Shown: one piece after another, positions 1 through 6,358 of the stretch
Position numbering within the stretch: the first letter of the stretch is position 1
Layout of the letters: every line of letters starts with the position of its first letter
Source of the DNA: Clostridia bacterium
GTDB lineage: Bacteria > Bacillota_A > Clostridia > Oscillospirales > CAG-272
DNA: 9,205 nucleotides
Assembly (NCBI GenBank): GCA_017466455.1
Contig: JAFTUD010000047.1
Location: 1 to 9,205, forward strand
Reading direction: 5' to 3'
Program-made: the position numbers and the translations under genes
Notes under the pieces: generated by a model
What the model was told of the DNA's origin: nothing
Database searches by the model: none
What the model saw: the letters and a program-made list of their open reading frames with translations, nothing else

Positions 1-144
1 AGCGAGCATACCGCATGCGCAAACTCAAATGTAGTAAAATCCGACGCAACACTCTATACAGTAACACTAAGCTCAGTAGAGAATAAGCCATATAAGGATA
101 ACCTTGAGGCGCTCCCAGTATACGGAAAAGAACAAGTAGCATAA
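1..144 (+). CDS. C-terminal fragment of an unidentified protein
   Basis: Frame 1 is open from the window edge to TAA at 142-144 and encodes 47 residues ending in LPVYGKEQVA. The start lies outside the window. The stretch 'LYTVTLSS' (residues 19-26) looks like a beta strand, so this could be the last strands of a beta-rich C-terminal domain, but I recognise no family. Codon choice (GTA, ACA, AAG, CTC) is ordinary for the window. No T-rich terminator follows directly; the nearest convincing one downstream on this strand is at 421-463, beyond the structured repeat. The call rests only on the open frame reaching the edge and a protein-like composition. Confidence 0.5.
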   Translation, partial: SEHTACANSNVVKSDATLYTVTLSSVENKPYKDNLEALPVYGKEQVA

Positions 145-179
145 GCCCATAAAGCAAAATCAAAAAGCACTGCTCGTTA

Positions 180-206
180 GCGTGTTATCCTTAACGGAGA
201 ACACGC
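180..206. repeat. Inverted repeat GCGTGTT/AACACGC
   Basis: Seven-base perfect arms at 180-186 and 200-206 with a 13-nt loop lie just before the TCGATAT repeat and 35 bp after the partial gene. There is no T-run after it, so it is not a standard intrinsic terminator. It may be the outermost hairpin of the repeat. Confidence 0.4.
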
Positions 207-408
207 ATCGAGATAAATCCCTCACGGGATTTTCGATATGTTGCTAACGCAACTCGATATACCTACGGCTCGATATGTTTGCTATGCAAACAAGGGATTT
301 ATCTCATATCGAATTGGCGCGAAGCGACAATATATCGAGTTCGAGCAAAGCGAGAACATATCGAATTCATCTTTCGTGAACATATTTCACGAAAGTGAAT
401 ATATCGAC
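207..408. repeat. Structured interspersed repeat with TCGATAT/ATATCGA units
   Basis: This non-coding element alternates a 7-bp word with small hairpins. TCGATAT occurs at 233-239, 254-260 and 270-276. Its reverse complement ATATCGA occurs at 306-312, 332-338, 358-364 and 401-407. The words can therefore pair concentrically (270/306, 254/332, 233/358). Between them sit GTTGC-TAAC-GCAAC (240-253), GTTTGC-TAT-GCAAAC (277-291), ATTG.CGC-GAA-GCG.CAAT (313-331), GTTC-GA-GC-AAA-GC-GA-GAAC with tandem G/A mismatches (339-356), and a long imperfect hairpin at 366-400. A perfect 12-bp arm pair AGATAAATCCCT (211-222)/AGGGATTTATCT (293-304) and a local hairpin 215-221/226-232 compete with each other. It resembles hairpin-rich interspersed repeats seen in Clostridia; copies elsewhere in the genome cannot be seen from here. 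Confidence 0.7.
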
Positions 409-420
409 AGAATAAAAAAC

Positions 421-463
421 AAGAGCAAGAACAGAAGGATTTTCTCCTCTTATTCTTGCTCTT
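421..463. terminator. Bidirectional hairpin terminator
   Basis: Perfect 11-bp arms AAGAGCAAGAA (421-431) and TTCTTGCTCTT (453-463) enclose a 21-nt loop with an inner AGGA/TCCT pair. On the plus strand the hairpin is followed by TTCTGCTTT. On the minus strand it is followed by TTGTTTTTTATT, the better U-tract. It can therefore end transcripts from the left-edge gene and from the DUF6259 gene, which converge here. Confidence 0.7.
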
Positions 464-482
464 TTCTGCTTTATAAGGGTTT

Positions 483-519
483 GGGCTTAGCCCATATTTG
501 CGTTTGACTAGTCAAATGC
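483..519. repeat. Two adjacent palindromes
   Basis: GGGCTTAGCCC at 483-493 is followed by the perfect 14-bp palindrome TTTGACTAGTCAAA at 503-516. With G-U pairs as RNA the latter extends to a 9-bp stem (500-508/511-519). Neither has a T-tract. They lie between two larger hairpins in the gene-free stretch and probably belong to the same mobile or repetitive unit. Confidence 0.45.
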
Positions 520-526
520 GATGCTT

Positions 527-586
527 GCACTTTGCTAAAAGTATAAATTCTCCGCCAAGAGCATCACCCTTTTTAGCAGTGCTTTT
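527..586. other. Long-armed hairpin just after the DUF6259 stop
   Basis: GCACT-TT-GCTAAAA (527-540) pairs with TTTTAGC-AGTGC (571-582), 12 bp with a 2-nt bulge, over a 30-nt loop. On the plus strand it is followed by TTTT; on the minus strand the tail is not T-rich. It starts 8 bp past the end of the DUF6259 gene and could shield that mRNA's 3' end, with the real terminator at 421-463. Its outer arm also matches, in inverted orientation, AAAAGCACTGCT at 163-174. Confidence 0.45.
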
Positions 587-590
587 AAAG

Positions 591-2642
591 TTATTTAAGA
601 ACTGTCATCGCGCTAAGCGCCTCAATTTCGTACTCCTGCCCCTCAATAGTGAACTTAACAGACACATCTTCGGGGTTAACGACAATGTATGCGGTTTTGT
701 CACCGTCATGCCAAGCGGAAGAAAGTAGCCGTGGAAGACGCACACTCTTCCTACCCCTAAACATAGGAATATCAATTTTTTCGCACTCAATTTCGGGTGC
801 ATTTTTCATCTTGCCCGAGTATAGGTATTTTTTACCGCCCTCATTATAGAATTTCATCATATTTCTAATAAAGGTAAGCGTCTTGTCCATGTCGGGACAG
901 TTATCGAAATCACGAGTTCCCCAATGACTCATAAGCTTGCCGTTTGGCTGAAGCACAAGAGTCATAAAATCACCGATAGAGAAGGAATAGGCAAGACGGT
1001 AGCGTAGCGTGTCAACGCTCGGCTCAAACGGACAACCGCATTGATTGCCCATAAAATTCCTTAAATATTCGTGATAAATATACGCAAATACAGGCACAGG
1101 TGTGCCAAAAGGATAGTTTAGCTCATATCGGCAGTCGCTCATCAAAAGCTGAGAAATAAACGGCTCGGCTGACGCGCTCTCACATCCAAAAATCATATTG
1201 TCCGCCATCTTGCGCCAATTATAAAGCAGAGCCTGCATGCTTGAGGTCATCCATTCCCCGGGCATCGGCGGGTGGTTGTGACCCTTGGCGTAGCATAAAT
1301 ATTGCCCACCGCCGTGATTTTGGTCAAGAATTTGCGCATAGTCAACCCCACTTGAAAATAGCGGAGAATATGCCTCATCAAGAATAGCACGCCCTTTTTT
1401 TGATGCAGGGCAAATATCGTATCCGTAGCGCTGGTAAGGGCAACAGGTCTTTCCAAGCTCGGGCTTGTTTTCAGGTGAGTGGCATACCCCCTCAAGCACC
1501 CCGTCGCGCTTGATTTGCTCCTCACAGTCATATTCGCTAATGAGCGTGCTTCTTAGCGTGTAGCCAAAGCCCGAGCAGTAAACGCCGAGCAAATCGCCCT
1601 GCGCGTGCAACGCATCTCTGAATTTGTTAAACTCCGTAGCTCCGCCAAACGGTGGCCAAATATAAGGTGGGGCCCAAGGCGCTGTGCCCTCCCAATGCAT
1701 AAGGAGCGACATTATCTTGCACCCTGTGTCGTTTTTTATTTTGTTAAGTATAGGTAGCGCGTTTGTGTAAGGGAATAGGGCATTCGGCTCCATCTTGTCC
1801 ATGTCGTGTATTCCGCGCACAGGATATGTTACAATAAGGGGCATCTGCTCATACCATTTCGGCAAGGTCGCATTTTCCTGCGTACGCACAACCGCATACG
1901 GTAAATTTCGCTCAAACCAACAGCGGTAAATCTCACACGCCCCCTGCCAATCGCCCGAAAATGCTTTCCAAATAATAGGGTAATCCATGCAAAAATCCGC
2001 GCCAAAATCCGCCCCCGAGTAAAGTCGCATCTGAAGGCATAGCCCACCCTCATATGGATAAAAGTCAACACCCTTCAACGATCTTTTCGGGTCGTGCGCC
2101 CCGAGATAAAAGCCAATATTACCAAATAGGTAAGCCATAAATTGAGAGCATACCATGTTGGGAAACATAAAGTAAGCCCCCGAGGACGGAAACTCCATTT
2201 CATACCGCGGAAGTAGTGTTTCATCGTCAAGTAGCATTCCCTCGTTGTAAGGGAATAAAAGTGTGCCACCTTGCGCATCGTTTTTGCTCAAACGGGGCAT
2301 ACAAATCTTTGCAACTTCTATCCATTCAAGCGCGTATTTTGAAGGTATGCACGACACCGACGCACGCCACTCAATCTCATCACCGCCACGCGCAAAAACG
2401 CGGACAGTAACATCATTAAGCTCACCGCCAAACCCCGAAAATACGATACATTCCCCCTCTGAACGGGAAAAGCTCGCCATATCCGAGCGTATAACGGCGC
2501 ACTCACCGCCATCATCACGAAAACGGGCTATAAAAATCGGACAAGAGCTAAACACCCTCTCCACTCCGCCAATAATGGCAGAGCAAAGCAAGCCCTGCCC
2601 CTCGTCAAGCGTAACTTCTATATCTTTTGCAAAAATTTTCAT
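591..2642 (-). CDS. DUF6259 family glycoside-hydrolase-like protein
   Basis: The protein has 683 residues and no signal peptide or membrane segment, so it is probably cytoplasmic. The N-terminal ~240 residues look like a beta-sandwich. A barrel-like core follows with the motifs I associate with DUF6259: HWEGTAPWAPPYIWPPFGG (316-334), GVYCSGFGYT (353-362), VDYAQILDQNHGG (433-445) and GCESASAEPF (486-495), then a C-terminal beta domain from ~610. By analogy with retaining alpha-glycosidases of related barrel families, D440 (QILDQ) is a candidate nucleophile and E488 (GCES) a candidate acid/base; this is inference. The substrate is unknown. The ATG has an SD of GGGGGA seven bases upstream and a consensus promoter at 2678-2706. 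The gene is divergent from the amidohydrolase, separated by ~175 bp, which suggests a shared catabolic theme but does not prove it. Length is typical for the family as I recall it. No frameshift is evident. Confidence 0.85.
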   Translation of the reverse strand: MKIFAKDIEVTLDEGQGLLCSAIIGGVERVFSSCPIFIARFRDDGGECAVIRSDMASFSRSEGECIVFSGFGGELNDVTVRVFARGGDEIEWRASVSCIPSKYALEWIEVAKICMPRLSKNDAQGGTLLFPYNEGMLLDDETLLPRYEMEFPSSGAYFMFPNMVCSQFMAYLFGNIGFYLGAHDPKRSLKGVDFYPYEGGLCLQMRLYSGADFGADFCMDYPIIWKAFSGDWQGACEIYRCWFERNLPYAVVRTQENATLPKWYEQMPLIVTYPVRGIHDMDKMEPNALFPYTNALPILNKIKNDTGCKIMSLLMHWEGTAPWAPPYIWPPFGGATEFNKFRDALHAQGDLLGVYCSGFGYTLRSTLISEYDCEEQIKRDGVLEGVCHSPENKPELGKTCCPYQRYGYDICPASKKGRAILDEAYSPLFSSGVDYAQILDQNHGGGQYLCYAKGHNHPPMPGEWMTSSMQALLYNWRKMADNMIFGCESASAEPFISQLLMSDCRYELNYPFGTPVPVFAYIYHEYLRNFMGNQCGCPFEPSVDTLRYRLAYSFSIGDFMTLVLQPNGKLMSHWGTRDFDNCPDMDKTLTFIRNMMKFYNEGGKKYLYSGKMKNAPEIECEKIDIPMFRGRKSVRLPRLLSSAWHDGDKTAYIVVNPEDVSVKFTIEGQEYEIEALSAMTVLK

Positions 2643-2677
2643 ATAATATCCCCCAAAAGAATGAATGAACTATCTCA

Positions 2678-2706
2678 ATTATACACTCAAAAAGGGAAAC
2701 AGTCAA
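2678..2706 (-). promoter_or_regulatory. Sigma-A promoter of the DUF6259 gene
   Basis: On the minus strand TTGACT (2706-2701) is followed after exactly 17 bp by TATAAT (2683-2678). Transcription would begin near 2671, giving a ~28-nt leader before the ATG. I see no clear operator dyad. Confidence 0.85.
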
Positions 2707-2754
2707 CCCGTAATAAAAAATAACTTAATTGCGCATTTAATTTTCGTAAATTTA

Positions 2755-2783
2755 TTTACAAATCGCTCCTTGTGTGATAAAAT
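2755..2783 (+). promoter_or_regulatory. Sigma-A promoter of the amidohydrolase gene
   Basis: TTTACA (2755-2760), 17 bp, TAAAAT (2778-2783). Predicted start is near 2790, 29 bases before the chosen ATG. It lies back to back with the DUF6259 promoter, 48 bp between the two -35 elements. Confidence 0.7.
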
Positions 2784-2805
2784 ATCTATATCAAATTGTT
2801 CAAGC

Positions 2806-2811
2806 AAGGAG
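2806..2811 (+). promoter_or_regulatory. SD that fixes the amidohydrolase start
   Basis: AAGGAG lies seven bases before ATG 2819. The longer frame from 2774 would start upstream of, or inside, the -10 box and has no SD, so 2819 is preferred. Confidence 0.85.
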
Positions 2812-2818
2812 AACTTTT

Positions 2819-3883
2819 ATGAATAAGGAATTTCCAAAAGTTAAACATAAAGTAATTGACTCACACCTACACCTCTACGACTACATAGATGAGAACGGAA
2901 ACTATTTTTTCGATTGCTTTGAGGAATATAGAAAGGAAATGGGACTTGCAGGTCTTAACCTTTGTGCATTGCCGTCAGGCTATGGTAGCGATGTTACAAA
3001 CAACCTAATGTGCGCAGTCTATAAGCTCATAAATAAGGATACCTTTGCCCACGCAGGACTCCTATACGATAAATACCCAATGGGCGATACATTACCCGAC
3101 GGAATGGACTTTGTCACCCAACTTGATGAACTTGAAGCCATAGGCTTTGACGGTATAAAAATGATAGAGGGTAAACCCACCGTCCACCGCACAATCGGTA
3201 AAAATCTTCTAAATCCTAACCACGATAAATTCTTTGCCGAGGCAGAAAAGCGTGGCACACATATCACCTTCCATATAAACGACCCAAAGGAGTTTTGGAC
3301 AACCGAAGGACTTGACTATTACGGTGATGATACCTTTGCCACCCATGAGGAGCTTTATAGACAAGCATATAAAATCCTTGAAAACCACCCGAATTTGAAG
3401 GTGACTTTTGCCCATTTCTTCTTCAAATCCGAACACCCCGAAGACTTGGCTAAGCTCTTTGAAAAGTATCCAAATATGTGCGTAGATTTAACACCAGGTT
3501 GGGAGATGTATTTGTCTTTTTACGAAAATAAGGAATACTTCAAGAACTTTTTTGAAAAATATTCCAAGAGAATTATGCTCGGCACAGACGCATATTTTCC
3601 AAGACCGAGCGAGTGTAGTATGTGGCTCGTCGATAGAGTCTATCGCTTCCTTTCAAGCCCCGATGTGGTCAAAGCCGTAGCCGACCGTTATGAGTCAGGC
3701 CTCTGCATAAACGACGATGCCCTAAACGATATCACCTATAAAAACTTCGAAAACCGCATCGCCAAAACCCCTAAACCCATAAATAAACAAGCCCTCAAAA
3801 ACTACTACCAAAAATATAAACACCTCATGACCGAAAAAGACATCACCTTCACCGATATGGTCTTCTCCAAATTCGTAGATTAA
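2819..3883 (+). CDS. Amidohydrolase_2 family metal-dependent hydrolase
   Basis: This 354-residue TIM-barrel hydrolase of the amidohydrolase superfamily (TatD/ACMSD-like Amidohydrolase_2 branch) is predicted cytoplasmic. Metal and active-site signatures appear in order: DSHLHLY with H16 and H18 (beta-1 HxH), GIKMIEG with K114 and E117, THITFHIND with H148/H152, FAHFFF with H199, and LGTDAYF with D257 (beta-8 Asp). Families with this pattern hydrolyse or decarboxylate small cyclic or aromatic acids, lactones or amides using one or two divalent metals; the substrate here is not predictable. K114 is the lysine of a GxK motif common in this branch, where it typically does not bridge metals. The region 160-180 (EFWTTEGLDYYGDDTF) is a probable substrate-loop insertion. 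The gene is monocistronic, divergent from DUF6259, and ends 17 bp before a strong terminator. Start chosen by the SD at 2806. Confidence 0.85.
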   Translation: MNKEFPKVKHKVIDSHLHLYDYIDENGNYFFDCFEEYRKEMGLAGLNLCALPSGYGSDVTNNLMCAVYKLINKDTFAHAGLLYDKYPMGDTLPDGMDFVTQLDELEAIGFDGIKMIEGKPTVHRTIGKNLLNPNHDKFFAEAEKRGTHITFHINDPKEFWTTEGLDYYGDDTFATHEELYRQAYKILENHPNLKVTFAHFFFKSEHPEDLAKLFEKYPNMCVDLTPGWEMYLSFYENKEYFKNFFEKYSKRIMLGTDAYFPRPSECSMWLVDRVYRFLSSPDVVKAVADRYESGLCINDDALNDITYKNFENRIAKTPKPINKQALKNYYQKYKHLMTEKDITFTDMVFSKFVD

Positions 3884-3899
3884 CGAACATATTAAAATA

Positions 3900-3935
3900 A
3901 AAACGAGTCGGAATAAAATCCGCCTCGTTTTTTAC
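3900..3935. terminator. Bidirectional terminator between convergent genes
   Basis: AAAACGAG (3900-3907) pairs with CTCGTTTT (3924-3931), with an inner CGGA (3909-3912)/TCCG (3919-3922) stem separated by one mismatch. T-runs follow on both strands (TTTTTTAC plus, TTTTTATTTT minus), so it serves the amidohydrolase and the DUF6512 gene. Confidence 0.9.
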
Positions 3936-3987
3936 TTTTTAAATCACATAGACTTCCAAAGTTATGGTGTAATCCTAAAACCAAAGA

Positions 3988-4512
3988 TTAGATGCCGTAA
4001 GTGCCGGTTAAGGGGTCTTTGAAGATATTGAGCTGTGGGGTGAAAAAGGTGAAGGTTACGAACATTATTCCGATGATGCAAAGTGCGATTAGAGCGAGGC
4101 GAGGGTGCTTGCATATGGTCGCTTCCTTTTTAAATTGTCGAGCTTCATAAACGAACACCATTAGTGCGCTTATAAAGAAAATCGCAATATTAAACCAATC
4201 GGGCGAGTGCCCAATTACGCCATTATAAGTGTAAAAAATCACGGGAATTAACGCAAGACCAAGCAAAATAGAGCGTAGCTTCACGCACCAAAAGTCACGC
4301 CTGTCACGGAAGAAAAAGCTTTGCACAATGGCAAATAAAAACATCGGCCAAAAGAGTAATTTCATATGCTCCCAAGTCGACTCATTAACTCCCGAAAACG
4401 GCGCAACTAAAACCGCCCCACCGAGCCACTCGTATAAGAAATGCAAAATCGTCCCAACGAACGAAGTCACCGCAAATCCCATAATTCCCCAAATCGTCCC
4501 ATTTCGTTTCAT
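3988..4512 (-). CDS. DUF6512 family integral membrane protein
   Basis: A 174-residue, very hydrophobic protein with five probable membrane helices (about 9-28, 50-67, 81-98, 107-123, 138-158). There is no cleavable signal peptide; the basic start MKRNG suggests the N-terminus faces the cytoplasm. Between helices 1 and 2 is the motif VAPFSGVNESTWEHMKLLFWP (split here as VAPFSGVNES at 36-45 and TWEHMKLLFWP at 46-56), which I recognise as the hallmark of DUF6512 membrane proteins of Firmicutes. The invariant-looking N43, E44, W47, E48 and H49 cluster could be a functional pocket; no biochemical role is known to me. The ATG is preceded by GAGGTGA at close spacing. The gene is divergent from the ZIP transporter and convergent with the amidohydrolase, sharing its terminator. 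Nothing in context assigns a substrate; a link to metals is possible only by proximity. Confidence 0.8.
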   Translation of the reverse strand: MKRNGTIWGIMGFAVTSFVGTILHFLYEWLGGAVLVAPFSGVNESTWEHMKLLFWPMFLFAIVQSFFFRDRRDFWCVKLRSILLGLALIPVIFYTYNGVIGHSPDWFNIAIFFISALMVFVYEARQFKKEATICKHPRLALIALCIIGIMFVTFTFFTPQLNIFKDPLTGTYGI

Positions 4513-4538
4513 ATTTCACCTCGAACATTTTTAATAAA

Positions 4539-4544
4539 ATTATA
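4539..4544 (-). promoter_or_regulatory. Possible -10 box of the DUF6512 gene
   Basis: TATAAT on the minus strand, 26 bases before the ATG. No good -35 hexamer is found at 16-18 bp (GGTATA at 17 bp), so this would be a weak or activator-dependent promoter. Confidence 0.35.
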
Positions 4545-4590
4545 TTCAAGAACAACAAAAATATACCGAGCAAAAACAACATTCAAAAAC

Positions 4591-4620
4591 TTGACATATT
4601 ACGCAAGGATATGATAAAAT
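4591..4620 (+). promoter_or_regulatory. Sigma-A promoter of the ZIP gene
   Basis: TTGACA (4591-4596), 18 bp, TAAAAT (4615-4620). Transcription would start near 4627. I saw no Zur-, Fur- or MntR-like palindrome across it. Confidence 0.7.
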
Positions 4621-4642
4621 ATAAATATAGAAATGGTTTTGC

Positions 4643-4648
4643 AAGGAG
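4643..4648 (+). promoter_or_regulatory. SD that fixes the ZIP start
   Basis: AAGGAG five bases before ATG 4654. The in-frame ATG at 4633 precedes this SD and would lie only a few bases after the predicted transcript start, so it is rejected. Confidence 0.8.
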
Positions 4649-4653
4649 AGAAG

Positions 4654-5406
4654 ATGGAAATAGTATTACTTACCGCCCTTGGTGTTGGCGGAGCGACCGT
4701 AATCGGCGCACTTATCGGATTTATTTTCAAAAATATGTCGCACAAGCTCTCGGACATAGTCCTGTCATTTGCTGCAGGAGTTATGCTGTCTGCCGCAGTG
4801 TTCGGACTGATTTTGCCATCGGTTGAGCATGGCGGAAAATACGGCTTGATAACAACGGTGCTTGGCATTTTTACGGGTGCTGTATGCCTTAATTTGATAG
4901 ACAAGCTCGTGCCTCACCTTCACAAAATGGCGGAGACCGACAACGAAGCTCATAGAAATAGCAAGGCGTCAAGAGTGATGCTCTTCGTGCTTGCCATCGC
5001 AATTCATAACTTTCCCGAGGGAATAGCGGCAGGTGTCGGCTTCGGAACAGGAAATACCACCGAGGCAATCGTTATCGCACTTGGAATTGCCCTTCAAAAT
5101 ATCCCCGAGGGTATGGTTATAATCGCGCCGATGCTAATGGCAGGAGTAAAGCCGAAAAAGACCCTTTTGATAGCGTCACTGACAGGACTTATTGAGGTTG
5201 TCGGCACACTCATTGGCTACTTTGCGGTAAGCATAGCATCATCAATTCTTCCGTTTGCCCTTGCGTTCGCAGGAGGAACAATGCTCTATGTTGTCAGCGA
5301 TGAAATGATTCCCGAAACTCACGCTCACGGTAACCAAAGGGGCGCAACCTACGCTCTGCTTGTCGGCTTTTGTTTGATGCTTGTTACCGATATCTTGCTT
5401 GGATAA
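4654..5406 (+). CDS. ZIP family divalent metal importer
   Basis: A 250-residue polytopic protein with about eight membrane helices (roughly 3-25, 33-53, 64-81, 106-128, 136-162, 170-192, 196-214, 230-249). It carries the two ZIP metal-site motifs: HNFPEG (118-123) in helix 4 and QNIPEG (148-153) in helix 5, where Q148 replaces the more usual His of the ZupT type. E181 in helix 6 and E217/E221 after helix 7 are further candidate ligands. The cytosolic loop between helices 3 and 4 (about 86-105) is short but has His residues (PHLHKMAETDNEAH), as in ZIP proteins generally. The family moves Zn2+, Fe2+, Mn2+ or similar ions into the cytoplasm; specificity cannot be read from sequence. The gene has its own promoter and ends head-on against a CDF exporter with a shared terminator. 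The short start at 4654 is preferred on SD evidence. Confidence 0.9.
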   Translation: MEIVLLTALGVGGATVIGALIGFIFKNMSHKLSDIVLSFAAGVMLSAAVFGLILPSVEHGGKYGLITTVLGIFTGAVCLNLIDKLVPHLHKMAETDNEAHRNSKASRVMLFVLAIAIHNFPEGIAAGVGFGTGNTTEAIVIALGIALQNIPEGMVIIAPMLMAGVKPKKTLLIASLTGLIEVVGTLIGYFAVSIASSILPFALAFAGGTMLYVVSDEMIPETHAHGNQRGATYALLVGFCLMLVTDILLG

Positions 5407-5410
5407 AATC

Positions 5411-5440
5411 AAAAAATGCGACCACAGGGTCGCATTTTTT
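5411..5440. terminator. Shared bidirectional terminator of ZIP and CDF genes
   Basis: A perfect 13-bp stem, AAAAAATGCGACC (5411-5423) and GGTCGCATTTTTT (5428-5440), with loop ACAG. Poly-A/poly-T flanks make it work in both directions. It begins four bases after the ZIP stop. The CDF stop codon (complement of 5439-5441) overlaps its right arm. Confidence 0.92.
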
Positions 5441-6329
5441 AATGATGGTGATGATGGTGGTGATGCTCAAAAGAAGTATCAGTATGACAATGCTCATTGT
5501 GGCAATCCTCGCCCATGCTCTCAAGCTCAAGCGTTGCGTGTCCAATGCCATGCTCCTTTAATTTCGCTCTGATTCTCTCCTTAATGATGTGAAAATCGCC
5601 GTCTGCTACAACATGCATAGTCGCGTAATTATTGTGCCCGTCTAAGCTCCAAAGGTGTATATGATGGACATCAAGCACGCCCTCAAGCCCACAAATATGC
5701 TCCTTAATCTCGTTAATATCAATATCATGAGGCGCTTTTTCAAGGAAAAGCTCAAGCACAGCCTTTAAATTTCTTATCGCATTTATGAGAATGAATATCG
5801 CAACACCTATTGACATTATAGGGTCAATAATAGAAATGTCAGTAAGCCTCATTACAATCGCACCGATAAGCACGACCGCCCAGCCCAGCACATCCTCAAG
5901 CATGTGTAAATTAACCGCCCGCTGATTGAGCGATCCGCCCTCACGGGTCAGAAGCGCAGCAACGAAATTTATCAAAAGACCGATAACGGCGAAAATAATC
6001 ATACCGTCATAGTTAATCTCGGTAGGGCTTATCATTCTCACTACGGCATTGTAAATTACCATTACCGAGCCAAAAAGGAGAATTAAGGTCGTGATAACGC
6101 TACCGATAACCGAATACCGCGCATAGCCGAATGTGTATTTTTCATCGGGCTGTTTTTTGCTCTTTCTTTCAAGAAAAAACGATACGCCAATGCTCATAGC
6201 ATCGCCAATGTCGTGAATTGCGTCTGAAATTATCGCAACGCTTCCTGTAAAAATCCCGCCAAAAAACTCAAAAATTGAGAACGCCAAATTGAGTATAAAG
6301 GCAAGAAAAATATTTCTTTCGGTTTTCAT
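5439..6329 (-). CDS. Cation diffusion facilitator (CDF) metal exporter with His8 tail
   Basis: A 296-residue CDF/ZnT-type antiporter with six membrane helices (about 7-25, 32-52, 75-97, 109-127, 147-163, 165-185) and a cytoplasmic ferredoxin-like domain at about 205-275. The transport site is the zinc-type HxxxD pair in helix 2 (H39/D43 in SDAIHDIGD) and HxxxD in helix 5 (H142/D146 in NLHMLEDVLGW). The cytoplasmic domain has VHHIHLWSLDG (221-231), the usual dimer-interface metal motif. These point to Zn2+ or Co2+/Cd2+ efflux. The C-terminus is unusual: CHNEHCH (276-282) followed by eight consecutive histidines at the very end (289-296), encoded by mixed CAT/CAC codons. Start is the ATG at 6329, matched to the SD; an upstream in-frame ATG at 6371 lies in the 5' dyad and has no SD. 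The gene converges with the ZIP importer, a plausible homeostatic pair. Confidence 0.92.
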   Translation of the reverse strand: MKTERNIFLAFILNLAFSIFEFFGGIFTGSVAIISDAIHDIGDAMSIGVSFFLERKSKKQPDEKYTFGYARYSVIGSVITTLILLFGSVMVIYNAVVRMISPTEINYDGMIIFAVIGLLINFVAALLTREGGSLNQRAVNLHMLEDVLGWAVVLIGAIVMRLTDISIIDPIMSIGVAIFILINAIRNLKAVLELFLEKAPHDIDINEIKEHICGLEGVLDVHHIHLWSLDGHNNYATMHVVADGDFHIIKERIRAKLKEHGIGHATLELESMGEDCHNEHCHTDTSFEHHHHHHHH

Positions 6330-6334
6330 AAATA

Positions 6335-6340
6335 TCTCCT
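6335..6340 (-). promoter_or_regulatory. SD that fixes the CDF start
   Basis: AGGAGA on the minus strand, five bases before ATG 6329; supports the 296-residue form over the 310-residue frame. Confidence 0.8.
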
Positions 6341-6358
6341 GTAAGGTAAATTCAAGGC

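Noticed and set aside
207..408. CRISPR array
   Set aside because: The repeated word is only 7 bp, changes orientation and is separated by hairpins of variable length, with no constant repeat-spacer pattern.
238..507. 89-codon open frame across the structured repeat
   Set aside because: No SD, and the peptide is only the read-through of TCGATAT units and hairpin arms.
498..728. 76-codon plus-strand frame overlapping the end of the DUF6259 gene
   Set aside because: It is antisense to a well-supported gene, has no SD and crosses a hairpin.
2263..2646. 127-codon plus-strand frame inside the DUF6259 gene
   Set aside because: Antisense shadow with low-complexity Ser/Pro/Arg composition and no SD.
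2774..2818. Longer N-terminus for the amidohydrolase
   Set aside because: The upstream ATG lies before or inside the -10 box; AAGGAG points to 2819.
4591..4653. Zur, Fur or MntR box in the ZIP promoter
   Set aside because: The region is AT-rich but contains no palindrome matching the consensus sites I know.
5442..5465. His8 tail as evidence of cloning-vector contamination
   Set aside because: Mixed CAT/CAC codons, the preceding CHNEHCH segment and direct junction with a native terminator argue for a natural tail.
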